Shown: piece by piece, positions 12,579 to 26,039 of the stretch
Layout: each line of letters begins with the position of its first letter
How positions within the stretch are numbered: position 1 is the stretch's first letter
Assembly (NCBI RefSeq): GCF_000003815.2
Contig: NC_049989.1
Coordinates: 6,513,717-6,575,716, forward strand
Length of the DNA stretch: 62,000 bases
Direction of reading: 5' to 3'
Origin: Branchiostoma floridae
Lineage: Eukaryota > Chordata > Leptocardii > Amphioxiformes > Branchiostomatidae
The notes under the pieces: model-generated
Seen by the model: only the letters and a program-made list of their open reading frames with translations
Told to the model about the DNA's origin: nothing
Databases searched by the model: none
Position numbers and translations under genes: made by a program

Positions 12579-15173
12579 TAGAACTTCCATGCCGTCAACA
12601 ACCCTCTATGAAGGCTGAAAGCTCTCTCCGAATATCATTTATTGTTGCTGCACTACATTATCGGTTTTTGTTGACATTTGGATTTATATGTTATTTATCC
12701 GTTATCTATTATCCATACTTATTAAGGTTCATACTTATTCCTCTTTTGTTAGATTTATATGAATTGTAATAAGACAATACAGGAAGGCATTCTTATAATA
12801 AGCTGTATGGTTTTGGCCTTCCTTGCACTGTTCATGTTTCATGATTCATTAATATGTACATATTGTTTTTAAAGTGCGAAACAAATAAACAAAACAAATG
12901 AACAAATATGTTACGTTCATACCGTACAATATCTGGGCAAATGGTAAGTTCCATGGCGCTATACATATGATTTGTGAGAAGGACACCTATATATCAGGAA
13001 TTGCTTTCAGTAAAAATAAGCTTCTCCTTTTCCTTCAGCGTAGCCACGGAAGCTAAAAGAAGGACAGAGCCTTGTCACACCAGCTACAGTCCTGACGAAT
13101 CACACCGTGGTCTCAGGGCGGTATGACCTGTCCGAGCAGACAGCTTGAGAAGACGAACAAGCTCGGGAAACGACAGCGGTAGAAAATGGAGACCATTATA
13201 GAAACTAAACCATACAAGAAGTAGAATTACAACACTATCAGCAAGCCAACCCCTTTACTGTACCATAGACCCATCTACGAACCAACAAAGACGTTCACAA
13301 CATACTTGCACAGCCAGATATTGACAGACTTACAATGTTCACCCTTCAGACGACAAGTTGGGATTAGGATTACCGGATGTTAACACGATGTCCTTCTGTT
13401 TAACATGAATCATGTCATTGGTTCTCTTGTGTTCCCGACAGTTTTGGATGCTGCAAAAATGTCCCCCACTGAGAACTGGCGCTGTAGGATTAGGGCCAAT
13501 GTCTGATTCCTACGAAAAAAAATTATTTCACACCTTAGGCTTTCTTTGTTTGAAAAATTAACAAAGGAAGCAGATCAGTAACAACTGCACTGATTGCACT
13601 CATTGATTACGTCTATGATACAGAGGAATTGTTGTCAATTTCCTGAAATAGCTCTGAACTTTCAGGCAAAATGTCCAAATTTATCGCAAAATTATATATA
13701 GTTTGTGTTTCGCGAACTTTGGCAATCGTGAAAGGTATAGTATCTGTAGTAAAATATTAATGGTCTTTCCCATGACCAAGCCTGTTGGAGATTGTGGTAG
13801 CGTTTTTAGTTGATTGTTGGAAAGCCTATGAAAGTATGAGTATGAAAGGTGGAGGCAATAAGTTATACATACCATGCCCTTATCGCTCCGTCCATGTGAA
13901 TGATTAAGGATAATACCTAGCTTTGAGTTAGATTTTTGTTTGTTTTCTATGTTTGTTGGCAGACAAGTCAAGAGTTCATAATCATAATTCATAAATCATT
14001 TATATAACTGTTGTGTAGAATAGACTCAAAATAATCTTAAGGGACAAATTGTGTAGACTCCCTTGCAGTCTTCGGACGGGGCATGGGTTAAGCTATAGGT
14101 ACTGACCATCGTTATAACTAGTTGTCCGTTTGGTCCGTCTTGCTGTTAATTTCAAAGATACACAATAGATTTGTTTGCAAATACCAAAGGCTGTTGTGGC
14201 TGTTTCATTACATACCCATCGGAAACGATACGACTATGTGTTCATGACTAAAGGATCATATTTTTATGTGTAATGGGTTCTTAAGCTTTTGTACTCTTTG
14301 TTATATATGGTGTAGAATAAATTTGTCTTCGCTGGTTCTCATTGATGATGATAATAAAGATTTAGACAAGAGATATATAGCTTAGAGACCCACACGCACA
14401 CACACCTACACAGACACGTATAAATGTATACACATGCTCGAACACACATACACACAACTCTTTGCCGTGCACATCTTTTGACAGTAAACATACCCTTTTT
14501 ATTATAGAAAAATAACATCGTCTTACTAAAAGTAGCTTGAATAGGAAGTGCAAGTTGACAATGAGCAAATACGTATATGCTTTAAGAATCAAAACATGGG
14601 ACAATCTAGGCAAATAAAAGGTACTATGTATACTATATATGTACACATTATCTTTCCCTTGTGATAAGGGTTACGAGCTTGGTAATGCCGATAAAATGCA
14701 CAGAATATGTTGCGTTAGATGGAAGCAATACAGCACTTGATCAAAAGTAGTGACAGCATGAACCGGTCAACAACTTCCAAGGTCGTACTAAATGTAGGCG
14801 CTAGATGGCGTTATTGCACCATCTTCAGACTAGTCGTGGAGGGTACACCAAGCAAACCATGATCTACATCTCCATTCTCCAACATTCTGGCAATTTCTGC
14901 TTGTCGAAGTACGTTAAGTCAATATCTCTTACGTTTGTCTAGGGAACATGGAAAAAAATACAGTTTTGATAAACGCAAATTACGAGACCCAGATCTTGAT
15001 CTACAAATACACATTTCATTCGGATTTCAAATTAGATTGAGTTTTATATACATGTATATTTGAACATGCCTTGTAACCTATGCAAAATATTATCTTCCAC
15101 CAGTCTGTATAGTGTGTTTACATTGAGTAACGTCAATTTGATAAAGCTCCTTTATACTGTACTTATACATATT
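12579..15173. other. Non-coding stretch
   Basis: AT-rich with CA/TG-rich patches around 14386-14460. No exon with matching splice phases was found. The segment next to 15174 is probably 3' UTR of the SPRY gene on the minus strand. Confidence 0.4.
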
Positions 15174-18100
15174 TCACATAAACCGTAGCCTCTTTATGTT
15201 GAGTGACTGTACGATGTTGTTCATCCCACCGCCATCTCTCTTCCCGAACGCCTTACTGATGTAGTCCGGTACCCTGAAGCCGGTCTGTACGCTGATGAAC
15301 CCGTTCCACAGCGCGAAGGCCGGGTACAGCGGCTCGGCACGGTCCACGGTCACGTCGTGAATCAGACTTTTCTTCTCCGCGTCGAAGAACGCGAGCCTGC
15401 CGGAGTCGCAGTCCACGTACACCCCCAGCCGCTCCAGGTGCCCCAGCATGCGGATCTTGTCCTTTATCCTGTCGTGCCGCACGGAATATTCCTCGATCGT
15501 TCTGTCCAGACACCACGACAACGGGTTGCTACCGACGAACAGGTCCCGGGGGGTGTTCTTCAGAGCTAGCCCCACGCGGTAGGACGAGCTGAAGCTGACA
15601 TCCACCTCCCAGTAGTGACTCCCCCGGGACAACGCCACGTCACCCAGAACTGCAGGGTTTCCTGCAAAGTTTCTTCCATCCATAAACCTGGAAAGGGAAA
15701 ACCAGTAAATTACTATGACACAGAACGAAACCTTGATTAACAGCGAACTTCGCTTGACTTCACGTTTAGCCAGAGGGTGGCCCCAAGGAAATCTCGTTTA
15801 TCTCTACAATCACGACTCCACCACCATGTATAGACATATCTCAGTGTTGTCGGCCGTAGTATCTTCTAAAATATCCGGCATCTCTTGTTGTATGTGGTCC
15901 TGTATGCTACGTTATCAGAGCACCAGCGGTCGATCGTGCCAGTCCTGATGACTTATCAGTGAGAGTTCTATCTTGGGCAGCTACTGGGCTCGTTACGGAG
16001 GGACGGTGATGCTGTGAGATTTGTGCAGTCACGACAGCATGTGGGCTCAGCAAAGCGTCAACAGATCTCTGTCTGAATCTACTAAACAGAGCTGTCAATG
16101 TCATACACAATGCAAAGGTTGTGACTGACCAAAAGACATCGGATACTGTCTGAAACGTCTGACAGTTTACCAAACTTATCCAGATGCTTGAGTAAAGTTT
16201 ATTTTGTGCATCCAGGACGCGACACGGCGGTCAGAATTTCTATTCCATAATACACGTACATAAAGTAGTGCCTGCGTCGAAACAGCCATTTCTTCAGTTT
16301 GAAAACGTACAGACTTAGACTAGCAGCACATACAATTTAACTCAAAAGCGAACATTAGACAAACATCCAGCCATTTCGGTACTGCTGAGTCAGAGGAGAA
16401 AGCCCGTTACCTTCCTCTCGTCCTGTCGGCCACCTTCTTGATGGTGTCGGTGTCCTCCTGCCGGTCGCCCCGCTCGATGGTCAGCCCGTCCTCCAGGATC
16501 CGCAGCTCCCGGTGGGCGGTGGTCCGGTCCAGCCCGAAGCTCAGACCTGTAACATTACGGTAAAAGAAGGAAGAGAAATAATTAGATAACTCTAGATTCG
16601 CTTAGCTAGTATCCAGCCTTGTGTACAGTAGCTTAAGTCCTGTTCCCCACAAGGTATCCCTTGCCTAATTACTGCTGAAGTACATATCCAGTTCCGTGCC
16701 AGGGTTGGGCTCTTCAGCCATGCCCGGACCCACAAGGAGTGACTGGAAGTTAATGTCGTCATCGAAGCCGAGGGAGGACAACAACATATAGCCAATCGGT
16801 GTACCCTCAGTGCCTGTACCTGGGCAATCATTTTGAAGTGATGTCACTTGAGCCAAGGAGCTGTAGACCTTTGCATCATCAGTAGGTTCTTGCCATGTGA
16901 CCTTGACGATCGTGCTGATGTGAGAATCCATTCCATGGAAGAGTCCTCAGGTCCGGAGTTTGTAAGCTTCTACACTGTCGGTTTGTCGGCGTTGCAAGTG
17001 TTGGCAGACTTTCGCAGACCAAGTCGAAGTGACAACTAGTTGTCCAGACTGTAGCTTGTCACACTAAAACATGGTCCTTCGGAACGTCGAAACCTGCCAA
17101 AATACTAAATCTCTTCTTCCAACGGACGGGCTTAAGATGCTATTTGACCCTTCTGAATGCCTTGGATTTACAGAAGCCCTCACATTCATGACCTTAGACC
17201 TACTACAAGCCGCCATGTGGTGTGGGTTCCAGTGGGGTATCCAGGGTTGATAGCACTATGCCTGATAATGGTGTAATGTTTGCAAATATGGGGATGGTCA
17301 TCGTTATGATCTTCTGGTCATCGTTTAAACAGATTGATATCAATAATCGTGAGATATAAATTCTTCTTTGAAATAGATAGTGCAGAAATATAAATCATAT
17401 GCTAGGTAATCAAAAGAATATGATGTTATATTTGGGATGGACAGCCGTACGAATAAGCAACATTTCTCTTCAGCCTCGCCCTATCAGACTAAAAGAAGTT
17501 GCACCAGTTTAAAAATCCTAACACATCAATTGCTTCTCTGTTCAAGCCTCAACCCTTTCAAACAAAAATTCCCCGGAGTGACCACACTACAGAAGCCTTA
17601 AGGTATCCTGAAGTATCGCCACAAAAGTAACTCTGACACAGGCAATTAATGAGGACGATATGGACCGCTGCAAGGGGGGGTAAACCATATTCGTAAAAAG
17701 TTAAAGACCGAACAGTATCAGATGAAGGTTGTCAACAACGTCAGCGCCCATTTAGGCAGGCAAAGGACAAGCTGACAAGCAATGGCAAAGGTCCGCTGCC
17801 CCATGCGCCGTACATAGACTTTGCGGTGAAGCGTGTTGTTGTAGGCCTGGTAATCATTGCCCCCTGACCTGATCCTTACTGTACGTACGTAATGGGATCA
17901 CGCAGCTGCCAATGTGAAACACAGAGAGAAGAGATTCTCCGGGATAGTAGCGGATTTACATTGAAACAGAAACATGATGACGCACTATTATATACAACGG
18001 TTCCTTCCACTAGGACGGTGCTCTCGCCGCGCCCTCTCTGCGACCTAAAATTTGACAGATCACTCAACGAATTCTATAGAAAAGAAACGAATCTTTCTAC

Positions 18101-20749
18101 ACTTTGTGTGTTTTCATGTCTTCTCAGTCACACTTTTGCGTTTTGTATGATGTACCCAGTGTAAAACTGAAGGTTACACATATCCTAATTAGGTCGCAAT
18201 GAGAGCTCGGCGCAATCGCCGTCTAGTGGAAAGGGGGCCTTATGGTCTAATCAGTTTAGGATAAAAACTTTGCGACCCGCTTCTGTGTGATTATTTTCGT
18301 CCCAAATAACTTGAGACGTTTGAATGACAGTGTGTCCTGATAGAACAGTTGAAAATGCAGAAGTTATGTCGGGCCTTATGAAAACCCTTCATCAAAAACA
18401 TAACAACATGTCTTCCGTATCGTCCTGTTACTAAATTTATTTCTACCCGCGTGTCGCACTGCAGGTCTCATACCGACACGTGCAGCGTGCAGGGAGAACA
18501 CAACAGTGGGGATTCTCGGTGAGAAGTCATCAGCAAAATGTGGTTATAGAACACCATTAAACAGTACAGTAATACGTGTTGCCATTTGTGTTGTCGTTGT
18601 TTTGTTGTTGTTGTTATAGATTAGGCGCGTACCATACGTATACCGAAGTTATGACAGTATTTCAGTCAATACAAATACGAGTCCTGAGTTTCAAAATTGT
18701 CTACTACCTCCATCCAGGTCAATTTTTCTCCCATCCTTCTTTTATACCAGGAAAGCCTCTCCCCCTCGCTGCTATTAAATGGACTTGTCCTGCAAAGCTG
18801 GTAGATCCCCCCTCCCCCTATGGATCAGGCATGCCCTGCATCAGCACAGTCCCGGGGACAAGATGACTCAAAATAGAAACAGCAAAATATTCACAGGGCA
18901 ACCGAAACTAGGACGAGGTCTTGTATTTTAGGGTCGGCCTGTAGCAAATCTACATCAGACAGAAGGAATAAAGTATTAGATAGATAGTACCACATATAAT
19001 ATTGTATATAATAAAATAAAAAATAAAAAGCTAAGTATTGTCAATGCTGTACGTTATCATCTGCATTATTCAATAGTGCGACAATTCAATCGGGAAGAAG
19101 TGCCCACACCATGAGGGGGGTGGGGTGTAACCTGAAATTTTGTTGTTGCAATAACAGCTTGTTCTTACTAGTACTTAGTCAACACAAATGTTGATGACTA
19201 CTGGAATAATCCCCGCTGTAGAACGTTTAACTATGGTATGTCGCAAATCCCATGGAATGCTTTCTAATGTCCCGCCATTTGATTCATGTTGTCCTGTTGT
19301 TGGTACTTTAAATATTATGACTTGACGTTATATAATCTTCCACATGTTAACACTATGCGAGTTACAAATCCAATTTTGACATGAATCTAGTTAAACGTTA
19401 AGGGCATTGCACCAAAGCCATGTGTTCCCCAATCAACAGACGTCAATTTTCAGTATGCTCCCATCAGCAGACAGACATTTCCACACAATCACAAAGTGAT
19501 ACTGTAAATGCATGTCACAATCTACAGCATGTCAGCAGTCTCCGGGTGCCGCCTGTTTGCTTGTCACTGTGGTTAGCAATTTTAGAAAACCCTGGAGAAA
19601 CTAGAGGCTACCGGTAACTGCCAGCGATGAAATCTACAATCTTCGCCGCTAGAAACGATTGTTAAAGGTTACAAGCCCATGTTAGATTTATGGCTGTTCC
19701 ACTACAGCTGTTTCTCCTCCCCTCCCCTTAGCTGTATAATCTTACATGTGCGGTTATTTTCATACATTCCTAATCAACCACCGAGCGAGACGTCATAATG
19801 GATTATGTACGCGCGCCATCATAACATTTTTGTTTACTGTACACAGATTCGCCACCAAAATACGTAAACACGCGATGCGACAGCTCTAAAAATATAACAC
19901 CATTATCTGCTTTAGCACTTTGCTTCATTCACATGCGGTGTCAGTCAAATGTAGCTCCTAACATGCCTTCAAGTATGGACCATAATTCACCAATCAATGG
20001 TAATAAAACATTGACTCTATTTTGTAATTTTGTAATAACTGCACTTCACACAGTTATCACATAGCCTGATCTGAGGAAAAGACAACCTTACTAGTATTAT
20101 AATCGAATGGCAATATAATGTTTTAACAATTAGAACTTCCCATGGTTCGTACATTAGGCACATTGCCCGTAAGTAACGAAACAGACATACTGTTGCAAGC
20201 ATATTCCAAACTAAATACCACATGTAAGCTACATTTGAAAGCTACACTCAAAAGTTATGACATATTCAGGGCACATAGGCGTCAGCAGTTGCGGTTGCGT
20301 GGCGGAACTTGAATTTGATCCGGGCATTAATCTTCAACACGGCATAACCCTGTCAACTTCCGATACTCCTCAAAACAAACCACACCCAAATGGGGAAACC
20401 GGAGGGGGGGGGTGTACTAAGTAAATTAGGCCATATAAGAGCCAGTTAGTAACGGAAACCTCTTGATGCTATGTTCCCTTTTGCGTAACGTTGGTCAATG
20501 TCAGTAATTGATAATGTTCATACAATATCAAATATGATCATCATTATCATCAATACAATGTTTGCTTACACTGTAAAGTCAATGTTCGCTTAGACTGTAT
20601 GGTCTATTTTCTTCACGCGACACACCATCGCTACCTAGCATGCCGTCTCATACCTCTGGTGCATGATTCCTATAATAAAGTAAAGCACGCCTCAACTGTG
20701 GTAAACACCGACCTTCGGTACCGTCCTCCTCTTCCTCCATGGTCGGCAT
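15174..20749 (-). CDS. SPRY-domain protein (SPRYD4/FSD1-like), 3 exons
   Basis: Predicted SPRY (B30.2-type) beta-sandwich protein, a protein-interaction module. Minus-strand exons are 20749-20713 (tentative first exon), 16546-16411 and 15687-15174. The two downstream exons are secure: the junction splits an Arg codon (AG|G) with GT-AG signals, and the TGA stop is at 15174. The first exon begins with an ATG in an acidic peptide (MPTMEEEEDGTE) and joins in phase, but its donor (GTCGGT) is weak and the intron is 4.2 kb. The model gives 228 aa. Motifs include L-S-F-G-L-D and T-A-H near 14-24 (PRY-like start), the HYWEV hallmark at 82-86, and YPAFALWNG at 179-187. That last block and the overall size resemble SPRYD4; the MDGRNFAG block at 60-67 recalls FSD1. 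The coding exons are markedly GC-rich compared with their surroundings. Confidence 0.78.
16547..20712 (-). other. Presumed first intron of the SPRY gene
   Basis: No coiled-coil or FN3 exon that a full FSD1 would need was found. It contains unrelated open frames, including 16665-16931 on - (89 codons) and a 59-codon ATG frame at 17071-17250 on +. Neither has a recognisable domain. Confidence 0.35.
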
Positions 20750-22121
20750 CTCCTGTTCAGTTCTCCCGAAAAACTTGCCGTACAGTATACGTATCGGTAC
20801 CAACCCGGGCGCTCACACTAACGTTAATGCCAATCCCTCCAGTCCACACTGACTCGGTCGCCCGTTCCTAGTCGTTATACCAGGCCATACTCTGACTGAC
20901 GACTTCCTGGGTCGGTCCTGACGCTCTCTCACAGAGCCAGAGGCCAGACCACCAAGTCGGTCCTCTATTTTAGCAGCTGGAAGTGTGGAGAGGGGACGTC
21001 CGACGACAGAGGCGTTTGACAGAACCACTAAAAATAAAATGAACAGTTCTCGGGAGAACACCCAGAGCGTTCTCCGGGCCAGACCAGATCAAGTTTGTTA
21101 CTTGTATACCGTCCAGACTGTGTCCAAACTGCAGAAAATCCTATAGATTATACTACAGCTTCAGAAACACCAAACATTTGGTGAAGGAAAGTCATTCTAG
21201 GGACAGATTGAATGCATGTAACATGCGAATTCCAAGGCAGAACTGTGTGTAATTCATGTTACACAATTGCAGATCCTAAAAAGCAAACAAACAAATGTAT
21301 ATACACAAATACACGATGAGCTGTGAAACTGTAAAGCATTCCTCAAAGAAGAACCTCTTACTGCACTTAGCAACACGTCAATGCTGAAATGATGGAATCT
21401 ATTGGACGTAGCTTGATCACTTTTTCAGTTGCAAAGCTAGTGTAAAGAGAATGACTGTATCTATGCAGCCTTGAGCAATTTGTGTGTGTCTCTCCCCATT
21501 TCTAGATTCTAGGTCGTCCCAATTATTCTATCCTGACAAGAGACGACTTGTCCACAGTACAGACGGACTTCTGTGGTTCGTTAGTATGCTAACCTGGCGC
21601 GCAGGGTTCAATGAGTGGCTCGGCGCTTATTTCAGCGGGACACCGCCATTCATATCAAAGTGGGGACCTTTATCATGAAAACAAGACACGATTAGTATGT
21701 TTAAGGTCGGCTCAAGTTCTGAAGCCAACGGTTTTAATGGGGATAACATTCGTAGGGAAAGACTTTGGAGTGCTAAACAGTAATAGCTAGCAGGGGAGTA
21801 AGTCAAAGTGCATCAGGGAGGTTCTTGATTTATCACCGGCAGATGCTACCCCGAGGCCAGGAGTAACTGTACTACAGTGATGCTCCCAGCGGACGACTAA
21901 AAACTGCAGGCTTCAATTTGAGCTTTTCCAGTTGCGAGTACATGCATAATTACAGAAAGTACATATACCCCAATGAATCTTCCTAAATTCTAGGGCTAGG
22001 CATTAAAATAATGAAAATGTTCTTTTTAAACGTATTTTGCCAGTCCCTGATTCATGTGATTGGCCAAAGCCCTTCGGGACGTTTGGTTTAAATTGAATAT
22101 TTAAGGAACTTGATATTTCAG
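20750..22121. other. Upstream flank of SPRY gene
   Basis: Probably promoter and 5' UTR of the minus-strand SPRY gene near 20750-21060. An open frame there reads like a signal peptide but has no ATG. Nothing else is recognised. Confidence 0.3.
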
Positions 22122-22127
22122 ACAACT

Positions 22128-22247
22128 ATGTCTTACCCTCTTCCACCCGTCTTCTATCACACTAAACGGTCTCGTAAAACACACGTGGCCAAGTTCACGA
22201 GGAAAATTACTTCAACTTCTGTTAATCGCCAGAAATCTAAATCAAAG
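22128..22247 (+). CDS. Orphan exon-like segment, basic 40-codon N-terminus
   Basis: A good acceptor (ATATTTCAG ending at 22121) and a consensus donor (AAG|GTAAGT at 22248) bracket 126 nt. Inside is an ATG at 22128 and 40 open codons in phase 0, rich in Lys, Arg, Ser and Thr and starting MSYPLPPVFYHTKRSRKTH. No partner exon was found downstream and the peptide is not recognised. It could be the first coding exon of a gene, a retroelement ORF fragment, or chance. Confidence 0.3.
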
Positions 22248-22249
22248 GT

Positions 22250-23594
22250 AAGTCGGATTGACCTTGCAGTCTAGGTCAGAGCGCTGCTGCCAGCGGGGCC
22301 GGTTTAGGAATAACTCAAGTAGTAAATTACCGGCATCCAGCCGAGAACCAGAAAGGCAAAGTCGTGATCTCAATTAGAGAGTGCTAAGCGTTTCTGGGTC
22401 TACAGTTTCAAGTGTGTTAAGACTTATTCTCAAAACATTAAAAGTGTTACTAGGAAGTCACAGCAATTACAATTTATGAATGACATGCTCTAGCCTCTAC
22501 CAGGCTGCACAGGTCGCTTGAAAATAGTAGAAATTGGCCAAATAAGACAGAAAACACGCCAGAGGAGTTAGATGCCCAAGGAGTACAGTTTTGCGACTAC
22601 AGAATCCAAAAGTAATACATGTGAACGAGAAAAACAAGATGCCCATATCTTCGATTTTGGAGAGCGCTAGCGTGGACCTTACTTAAAGCAATGAACTATG
22701 GTATAACAATCAACAATACAAATGACAATACTTCAATAATACAGAGGCACCTTTGTCAATATTAATTTGGATACTTTTGATTTCATGTACAGAATAAGAT
22801 GATTATTACTGTGACAAAGGAAACTAACAATAACAAGGCATCTCCATTTATGTCTGCGAACCGGTACCGGTAGCTTTGTATACTAGTAATTAAAACATTC
22901 ACAGACTGCAAGAAATGGGCCTTCAAATTTATCCTATGAGATGTGTGCATATAAAAGGAATGATATACAAAAGTTTACTGTAGGAAAAATGCGTACTAGA
23001 AATCAGCAATGGCGGCCCGTGATAGCACTTTCTGAAAGTCTTCGCTATCAGTGACTAAGTACTCATATAGCTGCCCTGACCAGCGTCTATTGCATACTTT
23101 CCTAAACCCTTTTAGATAACATGACTTACGCAAATAAAAAGTTTTCTAACGTAGTTGCCTTCAGGAAACCAAAGACGACAGCAATGTGTCTCATTACGTT
23201 GTACGATATGGGACGTTTTGTGATAGGATTGATAAAAGTTTAAGAAACATTTTCATATGTTGATTATCACTGAAGGTTAACAAAATTTCTTGTTGTTCCT
23301 TTTCCGAAGTCAGACAAAATCAATGCGTCCGCTCATGGCATCCATACAATTTAGCTGCTGACCCCCTGTGGCCTTGGATTTTGTGGTTCTAAAGTTCTTT
23401 CATCGATGCCGGTGCCCTTTGAAGTGTAACATTTGACCAATACGTGATGGCCCACATGTTATTGTGTTCGATCGAATAGAAACACCATGTGCGTGTAACA
23501 AGGGGGCGTGACTATTGGGGGCCAAGTGTTGCAAAATTACTTACATATAAAGACAAGGATTTCCTCATATATAAGGCATCGATTAACACACTCA
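22250..23594. other. Non-coding stretch
   Basis: No exon, RNA gene or inverted-repeat element recognised before the tandem repeats begin. Confidence 0.4.
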
Positions 23595-23911
23595 TATGTC
23601 TTCAGCTTTACACACACATATATATCTGGTAGGACAAACACATATATGTTCGTCTGCACACATACACATAACACATCGAAGCACACGCTCTTATATGTTT
23701 CTCTATACACATGCACATATACATGGTAGGACACACTCATATATCTTCACCATTACACACACACATATATATGGTAGGACAAGCACATATATGTTCGTCT
23801 GCACACATACACATCGAAGCACACGCTCTTATATGTTTCTCTATACTCATACACATATACATGGTAGGACACCAATATATATTTCAGCTTTAAAATTACA
23901 CACTCATTTGT
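23595..23911. repeat. Tandem repeat, ~145-bp period, CACATATAT-rich
   Basis: Two adjoining copies start with GGTAGGACAA at 23628 and 23773. Each is made of CACATATATATGT-type cores and spacers such as ACATCGAAGCACACGCTC. It is related in style to the arrays further right but has its own spacers. It runs into the gap at 23912. Confidence 0.85.
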
Positions 23912-24645
23912 NNNNNNNNNNNNNNNNNNNNNNNNNNNNNNNNNNNNNNNNNNNNNNNNNNNNNNNNNNNNNNNNNNNNNNNNNNNNNNNNNNNNNNNNN
24001 NNNNNNNNNNNNNNNNNNNNNNNNNNNNNNNNNNNNNNNNNNNNNNNNNNNNNNNNNNNNNNNNNNNNNNNNNNNNNNNNNNNNNNNNNNNNNNNNNNNN
24101 NNNNNNNNNNNNNNNNNNNNNNNNNNNNNNNNNNNNNNNNNNNNNNNNNNNNNNNNNNNNNNNNNNNNNNNNNNNNNNNNNNNNNNNNNNNNNNNNNNNN
24201 NNNNNNNNNNNNNNNNNNNNNNNNNNNNNNNNNNNNNNNNNNNNNNNNNNNNNNNNNNNNNNNNNNNNNNNNNNNNNNNNNNNNNNNNNNNNNNNNNNNN
24301 NNNNNNNNNNNNNNNNNNNNNNNNNNNNNNNNNNNNNNNNNNNNNNNNNNNNNNNNNNNNNNNNNNNNNNNNNNNNNNNNNNNNNNNNNNNNNNNNNNNN
24401 NNNNNNNNNNNNNNNNNNNNNNNNNNNNNNNNNNNNNNNNNNNNNNNNNNNNNNNNNNNNNNNNNNNNNNNNNNNNNNNNNNNNNNNNNNNNNNNNNNNN
24501 NNNNNNNNNNNNNNNNNNNNNNNNNNNNNNNNNNNNNNNNNNNNNNNNNNNNNNNNNNNNNNNNNNNNNNNNNNNNNNNNNNNNNNNNNNNNNNNNNNNN
24601 NNNNNNNNNNNNNNNNNNNNNNNNNNNNNNNNNNNNNNNNNNNNN
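23912..24645. other. Assembly gap (734 N)
   Basis: Run of N at the transition between two satellite-like arrays. Confidence 0.99.
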
Positions 24646-24737
24646 CGCAAGCTGTTCCCTAGCTGTCATGAAGCTCATTCGGCTGCAAGTCACGGGAATA
24701 TCAACTTGCTCCTGCTAGCCTTTACTAAGGTGTCATT

Positions 24738-25180
24738 TGCATATATTACATCTGTGCTACAACACACAGATATATGTAAAGCGGCGTCACATATATCTGT
24801 GCTACAAAACATAGACATATGTGCGTGGTGAAGCACATATATATTTGTTTTGCACGCAGATATATGAGTGACTGGTGCAGCACATATATGTCTGCCACAG
24901 GACACAGATATATATGTGCTTCCGCACACACACATGTCTGCGTGCAAAACGGATATATATGTGTCATTCACCACACATATATGTGTGCCGTTGAAATCAG
25001 ATATATATATGTGCTCCACTTAGCACATATGTCTGTCTTCGACGGCACACATATATGTGTGTGGTGAATCACATATATATCTGTCTTTGACGGCACACAT
25101 ATGTGTGTATAAAGTAACACATATATCTGTTCTTTGTATCACACATACATGTGTGGAAAATCATATATTTATATCTATCC
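24738..25180. repeat. 24-bp module array, unit 1
   Basis: Self-complementary cores of the type CACATATATATCTG or CAGATATATATGTG recur every 24 bp with about 10-bp spacers. The leader modules include GCGGCGTCACATATAT. Confidence 0.9.
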
Positions 25181-25284
25181 GTTAATTTTGGAACGTTTAT
25201 GTGATTTCAAATATGTATCTGATAATATACTACCATCAATCTGTTCTTTAATGCTCTGGCATCTCAACCGATTGGGAGTCGCAC

Positions 25285-25487
25285 TTATCTCCAAGCAGAG
25301 GTTAGGCTCCGGCTGTTGTTAGACGTTTTTTTTGTCGTTTTTATCGGACTCTCTATTTTGTATTGAATCTTGTATTGTTAGGATTTGATAACACAAGATA
25401 CTATACAAAATAGAAAGCCCGATAAAAGCAATTTAAAAAAAAGCTAAAAAAACACACAGCCGGAGCCTAACCTCTGCTTTGAGAGTA
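25285..25487. mobile_element. Palindromic ACTCTCC element, unit 1 (near full length)
   Basis: About 203 bp. The left arm begins ATCTCCAAGCAGAGGTTAGG (tip mutated) and the right arm ends CTAACCTCTGCTTTGAGAG. The arms meet around a central GTTAGGATTTGATAACAC, so it would fold into one long hairpin. Flanked by GAGTCGCAC and GAGGCGCAC. Confidence 0.8.
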
Positions 25488-25577
25488 GAGGCGCACGCTG
25501 TCGCGCTAAATCTAGGACCACACGACGGGATTGCTTGTGTGTTTGTTTCTTTGTTTCTTTGTTGTTTTTTTTAATCA

Positions 25578-25701
25578 TAGTTTATTCATGAAAGCTCAAA
25601 TCGGCCTGCAGGCCTGCAAGTTCACGGGAATATTCAACTTGCCCCTGTTAGCCTTTACTAAGGTGTCGTTTGCATATATTATATCTGTGCTACAACACAG
25701 A
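25578..25701. repeat. Leader segment of unit 2
   Basis: GTTTATTCATGAAAGC, CCTGCAGGCCTGCAAG and GCCTTTACTAAGGTG in the order seen at every unit start. Read on the minus strand it ends in ATGAATAAAC, recalling the 3' end of a retroelement. Confidence 0.6.
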
Positions 25702-26035
25702 TATACAAATAAAATCTTTATTGACACGACAAAAGTACAGCGACTTTCGTAAGGTCTACATGTATAACACTACTCACAGTACAGCTAAACACACATATAT
25801 GGATATCTATAGGTATGGATACATTAACATAAAGGGTCTAGCATGTCATTTACACTATTGGTTCTACGGTATTATCAATTGTGGATATATTTACCTACTT
25901 TTACACAGTGAGATTTCTCGCCTCCCAATATGTAGTTAAATTTATCCATCGAACAGAGAGTAGCAAAGTCTTTAGAGCAAGCGGAAAGTAATGTGAACAG
26001 CTCTGTGCGTTTATCATCATATCGAGAACAATCCT
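25702..26035. mobile_element. Inserted retroelement-tail-like segment, copy A
   Basis: Begins AATAAAATCTTTATTGACAC followed by a GACAAAAGTACAG motif. It interrupts the leader modules of unit 2. A near-identical copy is at 28928-29265, and a short fragment is at 40738-40790. The first bases read like the 3' end of a minus-strand non-LTR element; this is inference. Confidence 0.5.
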
Positions 26036-26039
26036 ATGT

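Noticed and set aside
16665-16931. 89-codon minus frame in the SPRY intron, considered as an FN3 exon of an FSD1-type gene
   Set aside because: No FN3 pattern, no acceptor in phase and an upstream stop.
17071-17250. 59-codon ATG frame on +
   Set aside because: No homology recognised and no splice signals; length is within chance expectation.
20813-21061. Minus frame that reads like a signal peptide followed by dibasic sites (neuropeptide precursor?)
   Set aside because: There is no ATG (starts at GTG, with a stop just upstream). It lies where the SPRY gene 5' UTR/promoter should be.
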